Source: Tretioscincus oriximinensis (lineage: Eukaryota; Chordata; Lepidosauria; Squamata; Gymnophthalmidae). Taken from it: 64,000 bases of DNA. The stretch lies in assembly GCA_022410635.1 (NCBI GenBank), contig JAJVDF010000194.1, forward strand, positions 1,094,576-1,158,575, in the 5' to 3' direction. The notes below the pieces were generated by a model. It was not told the origin of the DNA. It saw only the letters and a list, made by a program, of their open reading frames with translations, and ran no database searches. The position numbers and the translations under genes are program-made. Numbering within the stretch: position 1 is the first letter of the stretch; the number at the start of each line of letters is the position of its first letter. Positions 1 to 11,251 of the stretch are shown here, one piece after another.

Positions 1-1447
1 AGAGAAGATTAGGAAGTAGAAGATCCTTGAACGATTTGTAAAAAATATTGGAAAATCTGTCAGGACTGGGAGCTTTATTTGGTTCTAACTTATTGATAGC
101 AGAGAGAATTTCTTGTGATGAGATTTTGGCATCTAGAGCAATCTGTTTCTCATGTGTCAGCTTAGGTAAAGAAGCATGAGATATATATTCTGAGAAAGTT
201 GGAGATGGAGAGGGAAGGACAGAATAAAGATCCCAATAGAAATTTTCAAAAATCGCTAGAATTTTAGAAGGGACGGAGAAAGGGTGTCTGTTAGAGTCCC
301 TATGTGAGGTGATGACATTTTTCCTTCTTTTGCTTCTCAGCCTGGAGGCTAAGAACTTTGAATTTTTATTGCCTTGCACGAAAATCGTATGTCTACGATA
401 GATCTAAGACTTTGCATCTTGCTCAAATTCAAGGAGTTGAAGTTCTTTCCGCTTAGCTTGCAGTTCTGCCAAAGATTTATGAGAACCAATCTTGACATGA
501 GAAAATTCTAGAACTCTGAGTTCGTCAAGTTATTCAGTTCTTTTTAGGGAAGTGAACTTTCTCTGCCAAGCGTCCTGAGAGATGCAGATGCCCCTGATTG
601 TAGCTTTAACAGCTTCCAATCGGAGAGTTGGGGAAATAGAAGAAGAAGAGTTATGTTGGAGATATGCTGTGATCTCTTCNGCAATTATTGAATGTGAGGA
701 GGGCCAGGAGACCAAGGATGGGTTGAATCTCCATAACCTAGTTGTAGGTGTAAGAGAAAACAAGAGATAGAAGTAGTAAGAAGATCAGGGACCACACAAG
801 GAGTGATCTCAGAGGAAAGAATAGAGGAAGACAAAGAGGAGCAGAGAAGGATGTAGTCAGTCCTTGAAAAGGATTGATATTTCTGGGAAAAGTAGGCAAA
901 TTCTTTGGTGAAGGGATTGGCATGTCAGAAGTAGTCAATCATTTTTAACTTTGTAAAGATAGACTGAGACTCTGGAGATTTGGGGCTAGGATGGAAGTAT
1001 TCAGGTCTGGCTCTGTTTAACAAACGGTTGGCCACAAGGTTGAGATCTCCGGCAATTATCACGTCACTGACCACTACTCGATCAAGTAGAATTTTTTTCT
1101 GTTGGTTGTTAGGAGAGTAGAGGTTCACAAGAGTAACAGGGTGGTTTTGAAGAAAACCAATCAGAAAGATATATCTACCATTCTTGTCAGTGATAATTTT
1201 TTGGCTTTGAAATGGGAGGGAAGGACTCAGGATTATAGACACTCGCCAGGATTTGGAGGATCTGAAAGAATGGAAGCAGTTCAAAAAAAAAGGGTGAGGG
1301 AGAAGCTGCATTTTTTTGGGTTGCATGAGTCTCTTGTAGAAAAATGATTTGTGGCTTGGACTGTAACAAAAAGGATTGGACCTTGCAATGTTTAGATGGG
1401 TTGTGAAGTCCATTCACATTTAAAGAAGCTAAAGTTAGGCTATTCAT
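1..1447 (-). pseudogene. LINE ORF2 remnant: endonuclease domain and start of RT
   Basis: ORF2 of such LINEs encodes an APE-type endonuclease followed by reverse transcriptase. The frame opens at an ATG at 1447 (MNSLTLASLNVNGL), followed by the QETH motif (near 1318-1329) and, in a different frame, NLYSPNNQQ and the GDLN motif (near 1039-1050). A frameshift therefore lies around 1190-1260. Further down, about 57-140, the minus strand reads EILSAINKLEPNKAPSPD, the usual lead-in to the RT domain. Stops interrupt the frame in several places. The sequence is cut by the window edge before the RT catalytic motifs. Seen directly: the motifs and the frame change. From family knowledge: the function. 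Confidence 0.8.
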
Positions 1448-2171
1448 GACAAAAAAGGAGTAGCTGTACCTAGCAGTCAGTGTATAATATAGCCGGATCA
1501 TGGAAGCAAAATTATAGAACAGTAACGAAGCCCGTAAATAGAGAAAGAGAAAGCAGTATACTGAAAAATTCTTATCGAGATTAAACCAGGTATAGAACTC
1601 AAAGAAACAGTGATTAAAAACCATCCAATCAATCATGAATTCACCCATTCAACCCCCCACCCTCCTTCCCCAATGAAAATACTACCCTAACCCCAACTGT
1701 AATGGAAACAAAAAAACCCAAACCAGAGGACCTACCCAGAGGGGCTGTTTCAGAAACAGCCCTAAGGACATTGGAAACAATGACCTGCATGGGGTGGGAG
1801 CAGAGCATGGTTGAGGGAGTGATAAGCCATCACCGGGACACTCCCGCTAGCTAAAGAGCGGAGGAAAACAAGAGCAATGTTCAGATAAAGTAGATTGAGA
1901 GGGATTATAAAGTTTGGAAATTTGTGTTAATTGAGACAGAGTGAAATCACCTGAGACCAAAGAGGGTTTGGATAAAATCCAATTTTGTGGACGGAAGGTC
2001 AGGCAAGTGAAGAGCTGAACCAATAAAGGTTAAAACAGAAATGAAGATGAAAGTTGTAATAATATGGTCGAGGTAGGCCAGGAGTTGGTAAGATAGATCA
2101 TTGCGGCTGAGAATTCCGAATAGATTTGTCCTGATGAAACATATCTGGAATACGCTAAGGATGAAGATTCT

Positions 2172-2962
2172 TTAAGGTGCGTAGAGATAAAGAGGTGAGG
2201 GAGATGATGGACCATTGGTTGCTGGAGGGCTGAGGAGCTGGGGTCTTATCCTGGGAGCTTTGTTCAGTGGAGTAGTACAGTCGAAGCTTCTCCAAAGCCT
2301 TTCAACCTCCTCAGGAATATCCAATCTGTGAGTGTGGCCAGATTTATCCGTCATAAAAATATGGCAAGTGAATCCCCAGCGATATTTAAGAATATGCTGT
2401 CAGAGGAGGGAACTTGTAGAGATTTTCTGTGTGTGAGAATCTCAGGCGGGAGATCCTAATAAATGTAGATGTTGGAGTTGTTGAATTGAAGATGGGGCCC
2501 TTTGGCTAAGAGGGATTTGAGGACCAACATTTTTGTAGAAAAACTTTCAAAAGCAATTACAACATCCCTAGGGGGCTTGTCAGGTGGAGGACAACCACGG
2601 AGACTACAATGGGCTCTGGTAATGTCTGTTTGTTTTGGTTGAGAAATGATCCATTGGGTAATAAAAGACAGCATAGAGGGGCCCTCTGTCCCTTCAGGAA
2701 AACCATGTAAGTGAAGATTATTGCAACACAGACATTCCTGTAGATCCAGAACAGCATCCTGTAACCCTCGGCCTTGGTCACCATTAATGTCGGTGTCAAG
2801 CCGGCGTTCTGCTGCATGATCTAAAGCAGCAGAAGCTTTTTCTTTAACTTCACCTAAAGTGTTTGTCACTTCTTGCAGTCTGCCATCAAGTTGACTGAGC
2901 ATTTCTTTAAATTCAGCTCTCATAGTTTTATCAATTAGAGAAGAGGTAGAAGACCAGTCCAA
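2172..2962 (-). pseudogene. LINE ORF1 remnant (RNA-binding, L1 ORF1p-like)
   Basis: ORF1p of L1-group elements is a trimeric nucleic-acid-binding protein needed for retrotransposition. The longest piece (2456-2962, 168 codons) starts with a heptad-like coiled coil (FKEMLSQLDGRLQEVTNTL), then the RRM-like core with NNLHLHGFPEGTEGPSM and a PPPDKPPRDVVIAFESFSTK stretch, and ends near LQFNNSNIYIY. The C-terminal part reappears in another frame at 2172-2354 (around SGHTHRLDIPEEVERLWRS), so a shift and decayed sequence lie near 2355-2455. It is non-functional. The true N-terminus is probably slightly upstream of 2962. Confidence 0.8.
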
Positions 2963-3295
2963 CGGAAGTGTGTGAGAAGCGCTTGTGGTGGAATCATTAT
3001 GGGAATCTCGGGGCTAAAATCCCTGGAAACACGGGAGAACGTTAAGCTTGCAGGAGAGTTTGGCGCAGGTGCCATTTTAGCTTTCTTCTCTGCTGTGATG
3101 CCAGTTTTGGGGTTTTGTTAGGTTTCCCCCATGGAAAAGAATCAGATCCCTGACAATGCTAAGAAAGAGGATTAACTGACCTGGAGCGTGAAGGTTGTTG
3201 GAATGTCCAAAAAGCTTTAAATTTTGCCAGAAAGGCAGACATTGGACGGAGTGAACTAGAGACCCGTATTACTCCATCTCGCATATGCATGCTCC

Positions 3296-4689
3296 CCCTT
3301 AACATTATCTTGGCAGAAATTACATGGATTGATCTAACTTTGTTGGGATAGTGGAAATTTCATGATTAGTTTCTTGCTTGAGACTAAAGGGCTTTTTCAC
3401 ACTTTTTTCAGATATAGATCCAAATAAAACATGGGAATATTTTGCTCATGCTATAATCCCCCAGAAATTGTTTCCAACAAGACTTACTTGCTCCTGCACA
3501 ACTTAACAGATGTCCCATACCATTAAGAACAGTCTGGGAACAGGAAATGGGTTGTTTCTGAGTGTTGCTTCCTGACATGACTACATTACCTTCATGCAGC
3601 CTATGTGCCATCCTCTAGCCAATAATGGCTAATGTTGGAAGGAACATCTGACAATTAGGAACTGAAGTGGTTGTCAATATGCTACAGAACCTAATTAAAG
3701 GTGCTAAAATGACTTACAAAGCTCTAAGCAACCTGGGTTTCCGATATTTAAAAGTACACTTCCTCCCATATAGACAAGATCAGTGAAAGAGTTCCTCTTG
3801 TTAGTGCCATTTCTATTAATAGTTAAAGGTTCAAGGGGTACATGGAAGGGCCGTCGTGTGATCGCCTCTGAGCTTTGAAATGACATATTTTCTAACCTAC
3901 GCATATATTTAGAAGCACAATGAAGATACACTCTTTAATCTAGAGTTTGGCTGAAGAAATAGCTTCCCCTTTTTATTTAGTAACTATTAAATTATCTTGT
4001 AGTCAATTCATTTTTAATAGTGTATTCATCTTGAATTTGTTGTGACTCACCAAGTGATCTCTGATTATAGAGCAAGATAGAGATACAAATAACTAAACTG
4101 TCTCCTAAGGAAACAGTGACCATAGGTATTACATAGCTAAAGTATACAACATTAAATAACAGATCCCTGATTAAGGTCTTGTTTTCCCATTATTTGTCCT
4201 CATTTTACTTTATTGCCTTTTAAATTGCATTGCATTAATATCATTAATTGCTTGAACAGAAAGTTTACTGCATAAATGTAGCAAATACAAGAAGTACAAA
4301 TTATTTCTAGTGCTAATTAATGTGTATCATTACATTCGTAAGACATTACTATGTCTTAAGAATGCTGTTTTTGTTTTAGTCAAAATGAATATTGGTCAAC
4401 AAATGTCACAGATAGGTTTCACTAGTATCACTTTCTCCTATTTTTGTCTTCCCATATTTCATTTGCAAAGAATTAAATCAGAATGTTTGAATAGTATTAT
4501 GATATCCCTGCATTCAACTCATTATGATTGGATTGTTTGCAATTTCAAAATAATAAGAAATTAGATGTTTACTTGATACAGATTAATACCAAATCTGACA
4601 TCTTGCTTTATGCAACTGTCAAACATTATCTATGTAATTCTTAGTTACCAAATTACCTAATAGTGAAGCAAAACTGGTTACATTTTCTG
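3296..4689. other. No recognised feature (AT-rich)
   Basis: About 1.4 kb of AT-rich sequence. I see no coding exon, RNA gene or recognisable repeat in it. The short open frames lack codon structure or family resemblance. Confidence 0.5.
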
Positions 4690-5015
4690 GTATTCTTGTG
4701 ATATCATATGGCTCATAAATCATTGCTGCACTTATTTTACTACAATTTCTAGCATTCTCTGCGAGCTGAGAGGCAATGATATTTTTACAGCTAACTTTGA
4801 AGTCTTGTGAAATTTACCTTGTTCATATTGGTAAACATGGTTCACAAAGCCATCTTTCACATTTAAAAGAAGTCCACTGCTGAATTGAGAAAAATGAGCT
4901 AATAGAAAAACTGAGACCATAAGGTTTTTTAGTGAGTGGATTAATGAACATCTGTGAGGTAATGGGGTAAATTTTGCATGATATTGCTGCCAATTCACTA
5001 AATATCNTTAATGTA
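4690..5015. repeat. Interspersed repeat family Y, partial copy
   Basis: This stretch shares ordered landmarks with 10484-10919 and 37692-38372: a 'cataaatcattgctgcact' type block, 'ctacaatttctagcattc', a 'gagctgagag' block, and the tract 'tttttagtgagtggat' followed by 'gaaca'. No reading frame is shared. Class is uncertain. A non-autonomous DNA transposon is the best guess, because the 37.7-kb copy is flanked by TAA on both sides. Confidence 0.5.
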
Positions 5016-5021
5016 GACTGA

Positions 5022-5705
5022 GGCTGCATTCACATGACGAGCTAAAAACCAAAATAAAGCTATATAGCAATGGTGTGTCCGTGCACACTACGAACCTATA
5101 TTCTGGAATATACAATGGCATATCTGTGCACATGATATACTTGAATTCTCATGTTACGCAGCCGGCTCCGCCATGTTGCTTTGGCTGTGCCCTCCTTCCA
5201 GCCAGCCCTCTGCCTGCTTTCAGAGGTTGCTGCCTGGAGATCGTTGAAGCGAAGCGACGAGCAGGACGTCGCTGTCAAATGGTTCAGCTGAGGTGAGGAG
5301 GAGGTGGGGAGGTTTACAGGACGTCTCAATGCTGCTCATTGCTTTGCTGAGCCGATCTCCAGGCAGCAGCCCCCGAAAGCGGGTGGACGGCTGGCTGGGC
5401 TTAGGAAAAGGTGGGCAGATTTCCCCACTCAAACAAGGAGGCGGAGCTTCCCTGTCATCTCTCCCCTCCTGTCTCTCGCACTAATGTGTTGACATGGGAG
5501 AGGAAGGGGTTGGTTATGAGATGACAGAGGTTGGCTGCGAGATGACAGAAGTTCTCAGCAATTATGCCTGAATATCCCAGAATAGTTTATTCTGGGATAA
5601 ATGGCATTTATTGCGGGATGACTCCTGAAACATGCTTAACATGTGTGCCAGAANCTCCCTCATCTTGCACCGANTGAGGAATAAAATAGCTGTGTGAACA
5701 CACCC
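5022..5705. mobile_element. Long GC-rich PIF/Harbinger-like non-autonomous element
   Basis: The ends are imperfect inverted repeats (GGCTGCATTCACATGACG at the left, the complement of GGGTGTGTTCACACAGCTA at the right), and TGA lies on both sides (5019-5021, 5706-5708). This fits the 3-bp TNA target duplication of PIF/Harbinger elements. The interior is strikingly GC-rich for this locus (roughly 5160-5470), with an inverted pair around 'ctgcctggagatc' and 'gatctccaggcagcagc', and AT-rich flanks with 'ttattctggga' motifs. No transposase is encoded. Related copies lie at 45937-46515 and 46560-47268. Superfamily assignment is an inference from termini and TSD. Confidence 0.6.
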
Positions 5706-5708
5706 TGA

Positions 5709-6393
5709 GTTGGGAAAGTGTTGCTTGAACATGTGGACTTTTAAAAACAATACCAGGCCTTTTTATTAGTATTGTTTTAGGAGGTGCTTCTGTTGACTTT
5801 TGTCTGCAGTTTCAATTTCCCTGCCACTTCTCCAGTGTGGGAAATGTAAACTTCTATCAGAAGGCAGCAGAAACAAGAAAAGATCCACAAAGACTTCCCT
5901 TGAAGCCATGGACCCCTATTTGGAGTCGTGGCCTATAATTTGCATGTCAGGTTAGGGCAGGATTGTATCGTATGTCACAAGGCAGGTTTAAAGAAAGGGC
6001 TGTTTATTGTTGTAAGGACTTGCTCCTGGAATAAGTATGCTGAATTNTCCCCAAACATCCAATCAAATATCTATTGTAGAAACAATAACATCCCACTCAC
6101 TGCTGTAGTGCCCTGAATTCTAAGCTTCCAAGAGCTGGAAGCCAAAAAGGTAGTGAATGCTAAATTTATAATAAATTTATGTTTAACATTCATGTGGCTG
6201 CTGCAAAGAATTCAGGACAAAGATTTCTACATTAATTAAGCAGGCATTTTCTGTGATGTAACCTACACATAATGGAATTATAATATTTTTATGCAAATTG
6301 AAGTTGCAACCACAACTAATACTGTGTGCAATTTTGGACATCATATCCCAAAAAGGATTTGGCTGATTTGACAAAAACTTCAGAGGAGGTAAC
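5709..6393. other. No recognised feature
   Basis: About 690 bp of AT-rich DNA between two Harbinger-like elements. Nothing recognisable beyond short chance frames. Confidence 0.5.
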
Positions 6394-6396
6394 TAA

Positions 6397-6545
6397 GGCT
6401 TCATTCACACATCACTTTTTTATTCCACTATAGTTGGATGTTCCACAATAGAGCATTGTGTGGACTGATTTATTCCAGAATATCCATTCTTTATTGTGGA
6501 ATATCCAATTATAGTGGAATAAATAAGTGATGTGTGGATGCAGCC
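6397..6545. mobile_element. Short palindromic PIF/Harbinger-like MITE with TAA duplication
   Basis: A 149-bp element with inverted ends (GGCTTCATTCACACATCAC and the complement of GGCTGCATCCACACATCAC) bounded by TAA at 6394-6396 and 6546-6548. The interior is itself largely palindromic, with 'attccactatag' against 'ctatagtgga'-like arms and 'tattccagaatatcc' in the middle. It has no coding capacity. It shares termini with the longer elements at 5022 and 45937. Confidence 0.7.
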
Positions 6546-6703
6546 TAAGATAATAAAAAGATATAATAATTATTATAAGATATAATAATTTTAGCACAAT
6601 AATATTAATTGAAAACATCTTGAATGCAATGATAACAACAAAAACAAATCATTCTATTTCGTATCTATATAATCAGAAGGTATTTAAAATAATAAAAAAG
6701 CAA

Positions 6704-6843
6704 TGTCGATGGTATTATTTATTCCACTATAATTGGATATTCCACAATAAAGCACTGTGTAGAGGGATTTATTCCAGAATATCCATGTTTTATTGTGGAA
6801 TATCCNGTTATACTGTAATAAATAAGTGATGGGGGGATGCAGC
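6704..6843. mobile_element. Second copy of the short Harbinger-like MITE, degraded left end
   Basis: The sequence repeats the inner part of the 6397-6545 element ('ttattccactataattgga', 'ttattccagaatatccat', 'aataagtgatg') and ends in GGATGCAGCC. The left inverted end has decayed, so the left coordinate is approximate. Two copies within 300 bp suggest either independent insertions at a favoured AT-rich site or a local duplication. Confidence 0.6.
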
Positions 6844-6934
6844 CAAAAGTCCGGTTTATTCTGAAATTTAAATCCAGAATAACCCATTTGCGATTGCCTC
6901 CCTACTCACTTTCAATATTCCATGCTGTTTCCTG

Positions 6935-7060
6935 TTTTCCTGTCTTGTATTCTCATCACTTGACATAACCCATAAAGCATTGCTGTCCTTGTCTTACTAC
7001 AACTTTCAGCATACCCTGTGAGCTGAGAGCCTCGAAATCTCATGAACATGTTCCTACTAT
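6935..7060. repeat. Family Y fragment
   Basis: The block 'cataacccataaagcattg', then a 'cttactacaactttcagcat' block and 'gtgagctgagag', matches the central part of the family Y copies at 10.5 and 37.7 kb. Ends are undefined. Confidence 0.45.
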
Positions 7061-7566
7061 GGAAGACCCTATGAAGGCATTTTAGTGGATTTAGACAGTA
7101 TCCTGAAATGAAGTCAGAAAAAGGAACTATAAGAAAAAAATGGGACTATGTGGGGCATTCTCCCCTTCAGCTTTCCTGCTCCACATAAAGCACTTGAAGG
7201 GGAATAGACACCACCCCAATATTTAACCTGGCTACCAGGCCAGTTCTATTTAACCCCCAGGCTAGCCTACTATAAGGCATACAGACTATACCCTTATAGC
7301 ACTTGCCTCAGCACACAAGGATGCCTGCCTTGTGAAAGGGCTCACACAATTACTACACATGGGGGAAGACTTTATAGACAGTCTCCCCTTATGCATGTAA
7401 TTAACAGGAATATGATGACAAGAGGAAAATGATGTTTCAAATAAATAAACACGTTTATTGTGTACAACACAATAAGGAACTAATAAAGTAAAACAAACAG
7501 AACAATAAACATCAGATGAATGGGGTTGACACTTTAGAAGCTCCGGGCCTAGGGAAGAAGCAATAT
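7061..7566. other. No recognised feature
   Basis: About 500 bp without a recognisable gene or repeat. It includes a run of short CT- and AG-rich words only. Confidence 0.45.
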
Positions 7567-8155
7567 TTATTTATTTTACTTATTTATATTTTTATACCGC
7601 TCTATACTCGAAGGTCTCAGAGCAGTTAACAATAAAATCACAATTAACACATTAAAGAAGAAGAAGAACTGGATTCTTATACCCTGCATTTCTCACCTTC
7701 CAAGGGACTCAAAGTGACTTACAATGGTATTTTTGCCCGAAGACTGACATTCTATCTTTCCCACCAGGCTCTGGTGGTTCCCATGTATCTACTTGCAGTC
7801 AGTTGCAATTTCTTGCAATTTATGCTTTTGAATAGCTGTGTTGGCTAGAGCTCCAGGCTAGGGGAAGGTGCTCAGCCCTTCCCACGTCCCACACAGGGCT
7901 TCGAAACCCGATCTCCCAGATGAGAGATGGATTCCTTAGTGACTGAGCTATCCATGCCACATCTAAAAATAGGGAAGAGACAGCAGTTTCCCCACCCTCT
8001 CTGCCACTGAGGGTGGTGGTACACTCAGGAGAGTCTCCCCTGCAGATCTTAAGGCATGGACAGGCTCAAATGAGAGAAGGTGTGCCTTTAGATATTTGGA
8101 GCCCAAGATATGTAAGGCTTTATAGGTGAGAGTAAATACCCTGAATTGGGCTCAG
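7567..8155. repeat. Interspersed repeat family Z, split by a SINE
   Basis: The left half (7567-7655) has the family landmark: (TTTAT)n followed by 'ataccgctctatactcgaag' and 'gtctcagagcagttaacaat'. The right half (7959-8155) resumes with 'acatctaaaaatagggaag' and a long tail on the theme 'gcctttagatatttggagcc'. The uninterrupted order is visible at 18866-19010, so the SINE at 7656-7958 inserted into a pre-existing copy. Class unknown to me. It has the look of a SINE or LINE 3' region found widely in squamates. Confidence 0.55.
7656..7958 (-). mobile_element. tRNA-derived SINE-A, nearly full length
   Basis: Minus-strand copy of the locally abundant SINE-A. At the right end lies the tRNA-like head (reverse complement of a 'gctcagtcactaagga' A-box region and 'tcgaagccc' B-box region). 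At the left end lies the (CTT)n tail, here seen as (GAA)n at 7656-7666. The body shows 'ggttcccatgtatctacttg' and 'tcagttgcaatttcttgcaa', shared with every copy in the window. Transcribed by RNA polymerase III by family analogy. It is inserted in family Z. Confidence 0.8.
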
Positions 8156-8469
8156 TAGCAATGCACACAGCTCTCTCTCCCAGCTTCTATATTATTGTTA
8201 CTACGTTTCACTCTAGCTCCACCTACTCCAGTCAAAGCAAATGAAATGGACCCCCTGTCTGCTAGACTTCTGCTAGCGCAACAGAACAAGAACAAAGGAN
8301 ATCTGGCTGAAGGCTCCTCCTTTCTTATAGGCGTCCTCAAAGCCTGANTGGCTACTCCTAGCCATCCTCCCTCCCAATTGGTAAAGAGGGAAAGCCATGC
8401 CCCCTCCCTGATCTCTTCCTCCTTCCTTAATGGAAACATAAACTTAATAATACAAATCTCAAGCCTTCC
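8156..8469. other. No recognised feature
   Basis: About 310 bp, moderately GC-rich, with no recognised family. Confidence 0.4.
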
Positions 8470-8560
8470 TCAAAATGGAAGCCGCAAAACAAAATGGACA
8501 CCACAATGGCCCTTTTTAGTGAGTGGATCGCTGAACTCCCTTGAACAAGCATGGTGGATC
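8470..8560. repeat. Family Y fragment
   Basis: Carries the diagnostic 'tttttagtgagtggatcgct' followed by 'gaac', as in the copies near 10830 and 38295. Short and without defined ends. Confidence 0.5.
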
Positions 8561-9417
8561 CTTCATCGTGTAGATACCATTGCAGTAAAAACATCATGTG
8601 AGGAGACACCTAAATTGTCAGAATTATTGAATTATGTTCAAACACTGAATATCCTAAACTATCTGAAGGATGAAATTTTGAAATTTAGGTTGCCTCCCTC
8701 AAAGTTTTTGGTACTTCTATGATTAAGAAGTGGTGACAAAGTTTTAGTAATCTACTTGGAACAAAGCTCAATTGCCTTGGAATATCCTATAGCTGATTCT
8801 TACAGCTACAGAAAATTCCATCGTAATGGAAGTACCATTGGGTACAAAAGCCTTATGGAAAGGCAGCCTTAGTCAGTTTCTCTTGTAAAATACTCAGATG
8901 AAATGTGATAAGGTAAATGGGGAAGGGGAGGGAAAGGAGATGTTTTGGAAGAGAGAAAAAAGCAATATACCATTGCATCTAAAGAAATAATTATGTCCAT
9001 GAAAGCTCATACTGTCATGCTTTCCTCTTGTTATTCTCCAAGGTACCACAAGACCATTTTGCAAGAAATTCTGATCCAGACTAACATAGCTGCCTCTCTG
9101 AATTCTCACATATAAATATATGGAAATATTGTGCAATTGANTGAATATACAGTATATATATAAAGAGAGACAGAAGATCTTTCCTATGAGGAAAATCTGC
9201 GATGTCTGGAACATTTTTAGGTTAGGAAAAAAGAAGTGAGAGATGACAAGATAGAATTGTATAAAATTGTGCACAGTGTGGGAAATGAGTAGGAGAAGCC
9301 TCCCCCCCCTTTCTTCAAATAATGGAAATCCTTGGTATACCAGAGATCACCTAATGAAGCAGAGGAATCCTAAATGAATCAGGGCAGACAAAAGGTGTGA
9401 CTATAGTCTAAGAATCA
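8561..9417. other. No gene; possible family X trace near 9000-9110
   Basis: No coding sequence is visible. A stretch around 9000-9110 ('catgaaagctcatactgtc', 'ctgatccagactaacatagc') resembles the family X repeat seen clearly at 30907 and 44492 but is too decayed to delimit. Confidence 0.4.
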
Positions 9418-9420
9418 TAA

Positions 9421-9559
9421 ACTACATCCAGACATTAGTACGTATTGCATTATATTTGGATATTATGGAAAAAGGATTCTGGCTTGCTTTATTCTTAAAT
9501 ATCCAGAATATCATGCTTTATTCCAAGAGGAATAAATTAATGGTATCTGGATGCAGCCA
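9421..9559. mobile_element. Short Harbinger-like MITE with TAA duplication
   Basis: A 139-bp palindromic element. ACTACATCCAGACATTAGTA at the left is complementary to the right end (TAATGGTATCTGGATGCAGC). TAA precedes (9418-9420) and follows (9560-9562). The interior shows 'tattatggaa' and 'tatccagaatatc' motifs as in the 6.4-kb element. No coding capacity. Confidence 0.65.
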
Positions 9560-9562
9560 TAA

Positions 9563-10483
9563 TTATAATTTGACTGTTTTGATCATCATCGCCTGGATTT
9601 GAAATTTTCATCAAAAAACACTAACACCTTTCTTTTGAGACTAATCAGCAGGGGGAAGATATAATGCATCACAATATTGAATTGCAAGTATCTTTTTCAA
9701 TAACTACTTGGGAACCACAAGAGTCTTTAAAGCTATATTTCATTTGATTCTTGCCATTCTTACGGAGCACAAAGTTTCTTGAGTGAAAGCCTTAGGAGTA
9801 CAAAAGTCAGTTTGATGATCTNGTTAGCATTAACCCTCCTCTCCCAAAGGACAAGCTTGTACAATCTCAGGAAATTAAATTGCCTAGAGGATTTCCCGCT
9901 ATCTCCCCGGACCCTAGAATATGCCACTCATTTTTCTAATAATGCCTGGAGAATGCAATGATGAATGGTGATGCTTGAAAAACAAAGGGTAAACTAAAGG
10001 CGGCGCAGCATCGTGTACTTTGGGAGCAATTTAGAAATAAGGATTAAAGGTCAAGTCTTCTGTCTGGAAAATTGGATTCAAAGTGGAATATTAAGCTCCT
10101 GCTGATGAGTGTGAATTCATTAAACCAGCCTTCAAGCAGCCTCTGCATAGCAAAGTTGGAATGACTGTGACTGGAGTTGCAGTCCAAAATGGTTGGTCTT
10201 GAGAAGTCTACAGGAATATTTTTTTTTCCAACTAAGAACGAGAAACACAACTGTAGAAGCGAGACAGAAAAATATAATTATATTGCAATTCATCAAGTTC
10301 GACCAGACTCNGAAGAGACAAGAGATCAAAATCAGTTTGCATGTTTTTCTGTTCTGGAAGGAAATGGAAAGAAATGCATCTAGAAAGTCACTGCAGTGTG
10401 AAAATAACAAAAGGAAAAAAGGGGAGAGCAGAATGTCATGGAAGATACTGTTATGGTGCAGACTGTAGAATTTGTGAGCTCTT
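9563..10483. other. No recognised feature
   Basis: About 920 bp of AT-rich DNA. The open frames on both strands at 10130-10600 overlap each other and match no family I know. Confidence 0.45.
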
Positions 10484-10919
10484 CTGAGGTCTCTTCCCAC
10501 TTCATGGTATGCCTCATTATTTCTTTTAAAACGTGTTCGCCATCTGCCCACACCTACCTTAAAGTTTCCATACTGTTCCAACACATTGCCTATCAATCTC
10601 ATCACATGATGAGCCCCATAGCTGTACTTGCCTTACTACAATTACTAGCATTGCCTGTATGTTTTCCTACAATTCCTAAGCATTCGCTACAAGCCGTGAG
10701 CCAATGAATTTGCTACGCTCTCACTGCTGAATATCTCCACGAAGTTTTCTTTCAGATTTTACAAATGCCTGCTGTTGAATTGCGTAAACTGTAGTGGCTG
10801 GAAATTCTGGACCAATGGACCTTTTTAGCGAATGGATCGCTGAACATGAGTGACATCTTGCAGTGGATGCAAGTTGATGTTGCTTCCATTTTGCTAAATA
10901 TTGTGTTTGTGGATGCAAC
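10484..10919. repeat. Family Y, nearly complete copy
   Basis: Best uninterrupted example of family Y: 'cctcattatttcttttaaaa', 'ccttactacaattactagca', 'gtgagccaatgaatttgcta', 'tttctttcagattttacaaa', 'tttttagcgaatggatcgct', ending near 'gtggatgcaac'. The same order occurs at 37692-38372, where a SINE splits it. No frame is conserved. Probably a non-autonomous DNA transposon. Confidence 0.6.
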
Positions 10920-10935
10920 ATGGATCTCTTTAGGG

Positions 10936-11050
10936 TGAAATGTCAAATATGNAGCAGCCATCCACATGCTGGTGCAAATCCTTGCAGACTCTGCCCTGAT
11001 CCCATCACTGGCATTCACAGGACAGCTCCCTGTCTGAAAATATATTTTGG
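10936..11050. repeat. Fragment of repeat family W
   Basis: The words 'gccatccacatgctggtgca' and 'cagactctgcc' resemble the hairpin element at 46814-46980. Weak, ends undefined. Confidence 0.3.
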
Positions 11051-11124
11051 AAAAAGGTCACATGTGAAATGACCATTTTCTGGCTTTTAATCTGAGATGA
11101 TGATACCAGGATGTGGAAGTCAGC

Positions 11125-11251
11125 CTCTCTGGAAGTCTTCAAACAGAGACTGGACAGTCATNTGTCTGGGATGGTTTAATGAATCCTGCATCGAGCAGGG
11201 GGTTGAACCCGATGACCCTGGAGGTCCCTTCCAACTCTATGATTCTATGAT
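11125..11251 (+). mobile_element. CR1 LINE 3' end
   Basis: Classic CR1 3' UTR: 'ggaagtcttcaaacagagac', 'gggttgaacccgatgaccc', 'ggtcccttccaactctatga', finishing with the CR1 terminal octamer-type repeat 'attctatgatc'. The plus-strand copy is 5'-truncated to about 130 bp, as is normal for CR1. Confidence 0.85.

Larger units (their letters stand above)
1..3295 (-). mobile_element. L1/Tx1-type LINE, minus strand, 3' part beyond the left edge
   Basis: Read on the minus strand this is the 5' two-thirds of a non-LTR retrotransposon: a 5' UTR (about 2963-3295), ORF1 (about 2172-2962), an inter-ORF stretch (1448-2171) and ORF2 (from 1447 down past base 1). The assignment comes from ORF1 and ORF2 translations that match L1/Tx1-group proteins in order and spacing. 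Both frames carry shifts and stops, so the copy is dead. The upper boundary is placed where L1-like sequence stops being recognisable and could be off by tens of bases. The rest of RT, the C-terminal domain and the 3' end lie outside the window. Confidence 0.85.

Noticed and set aside
10132..10605. 157-codon minus frame near 10.1-10.6 kb
   Set aside because: The frame overlaps the start of a family Y copy and an opposite-strand frame. The protein is low-complexity and hydrophobic without family likeness.
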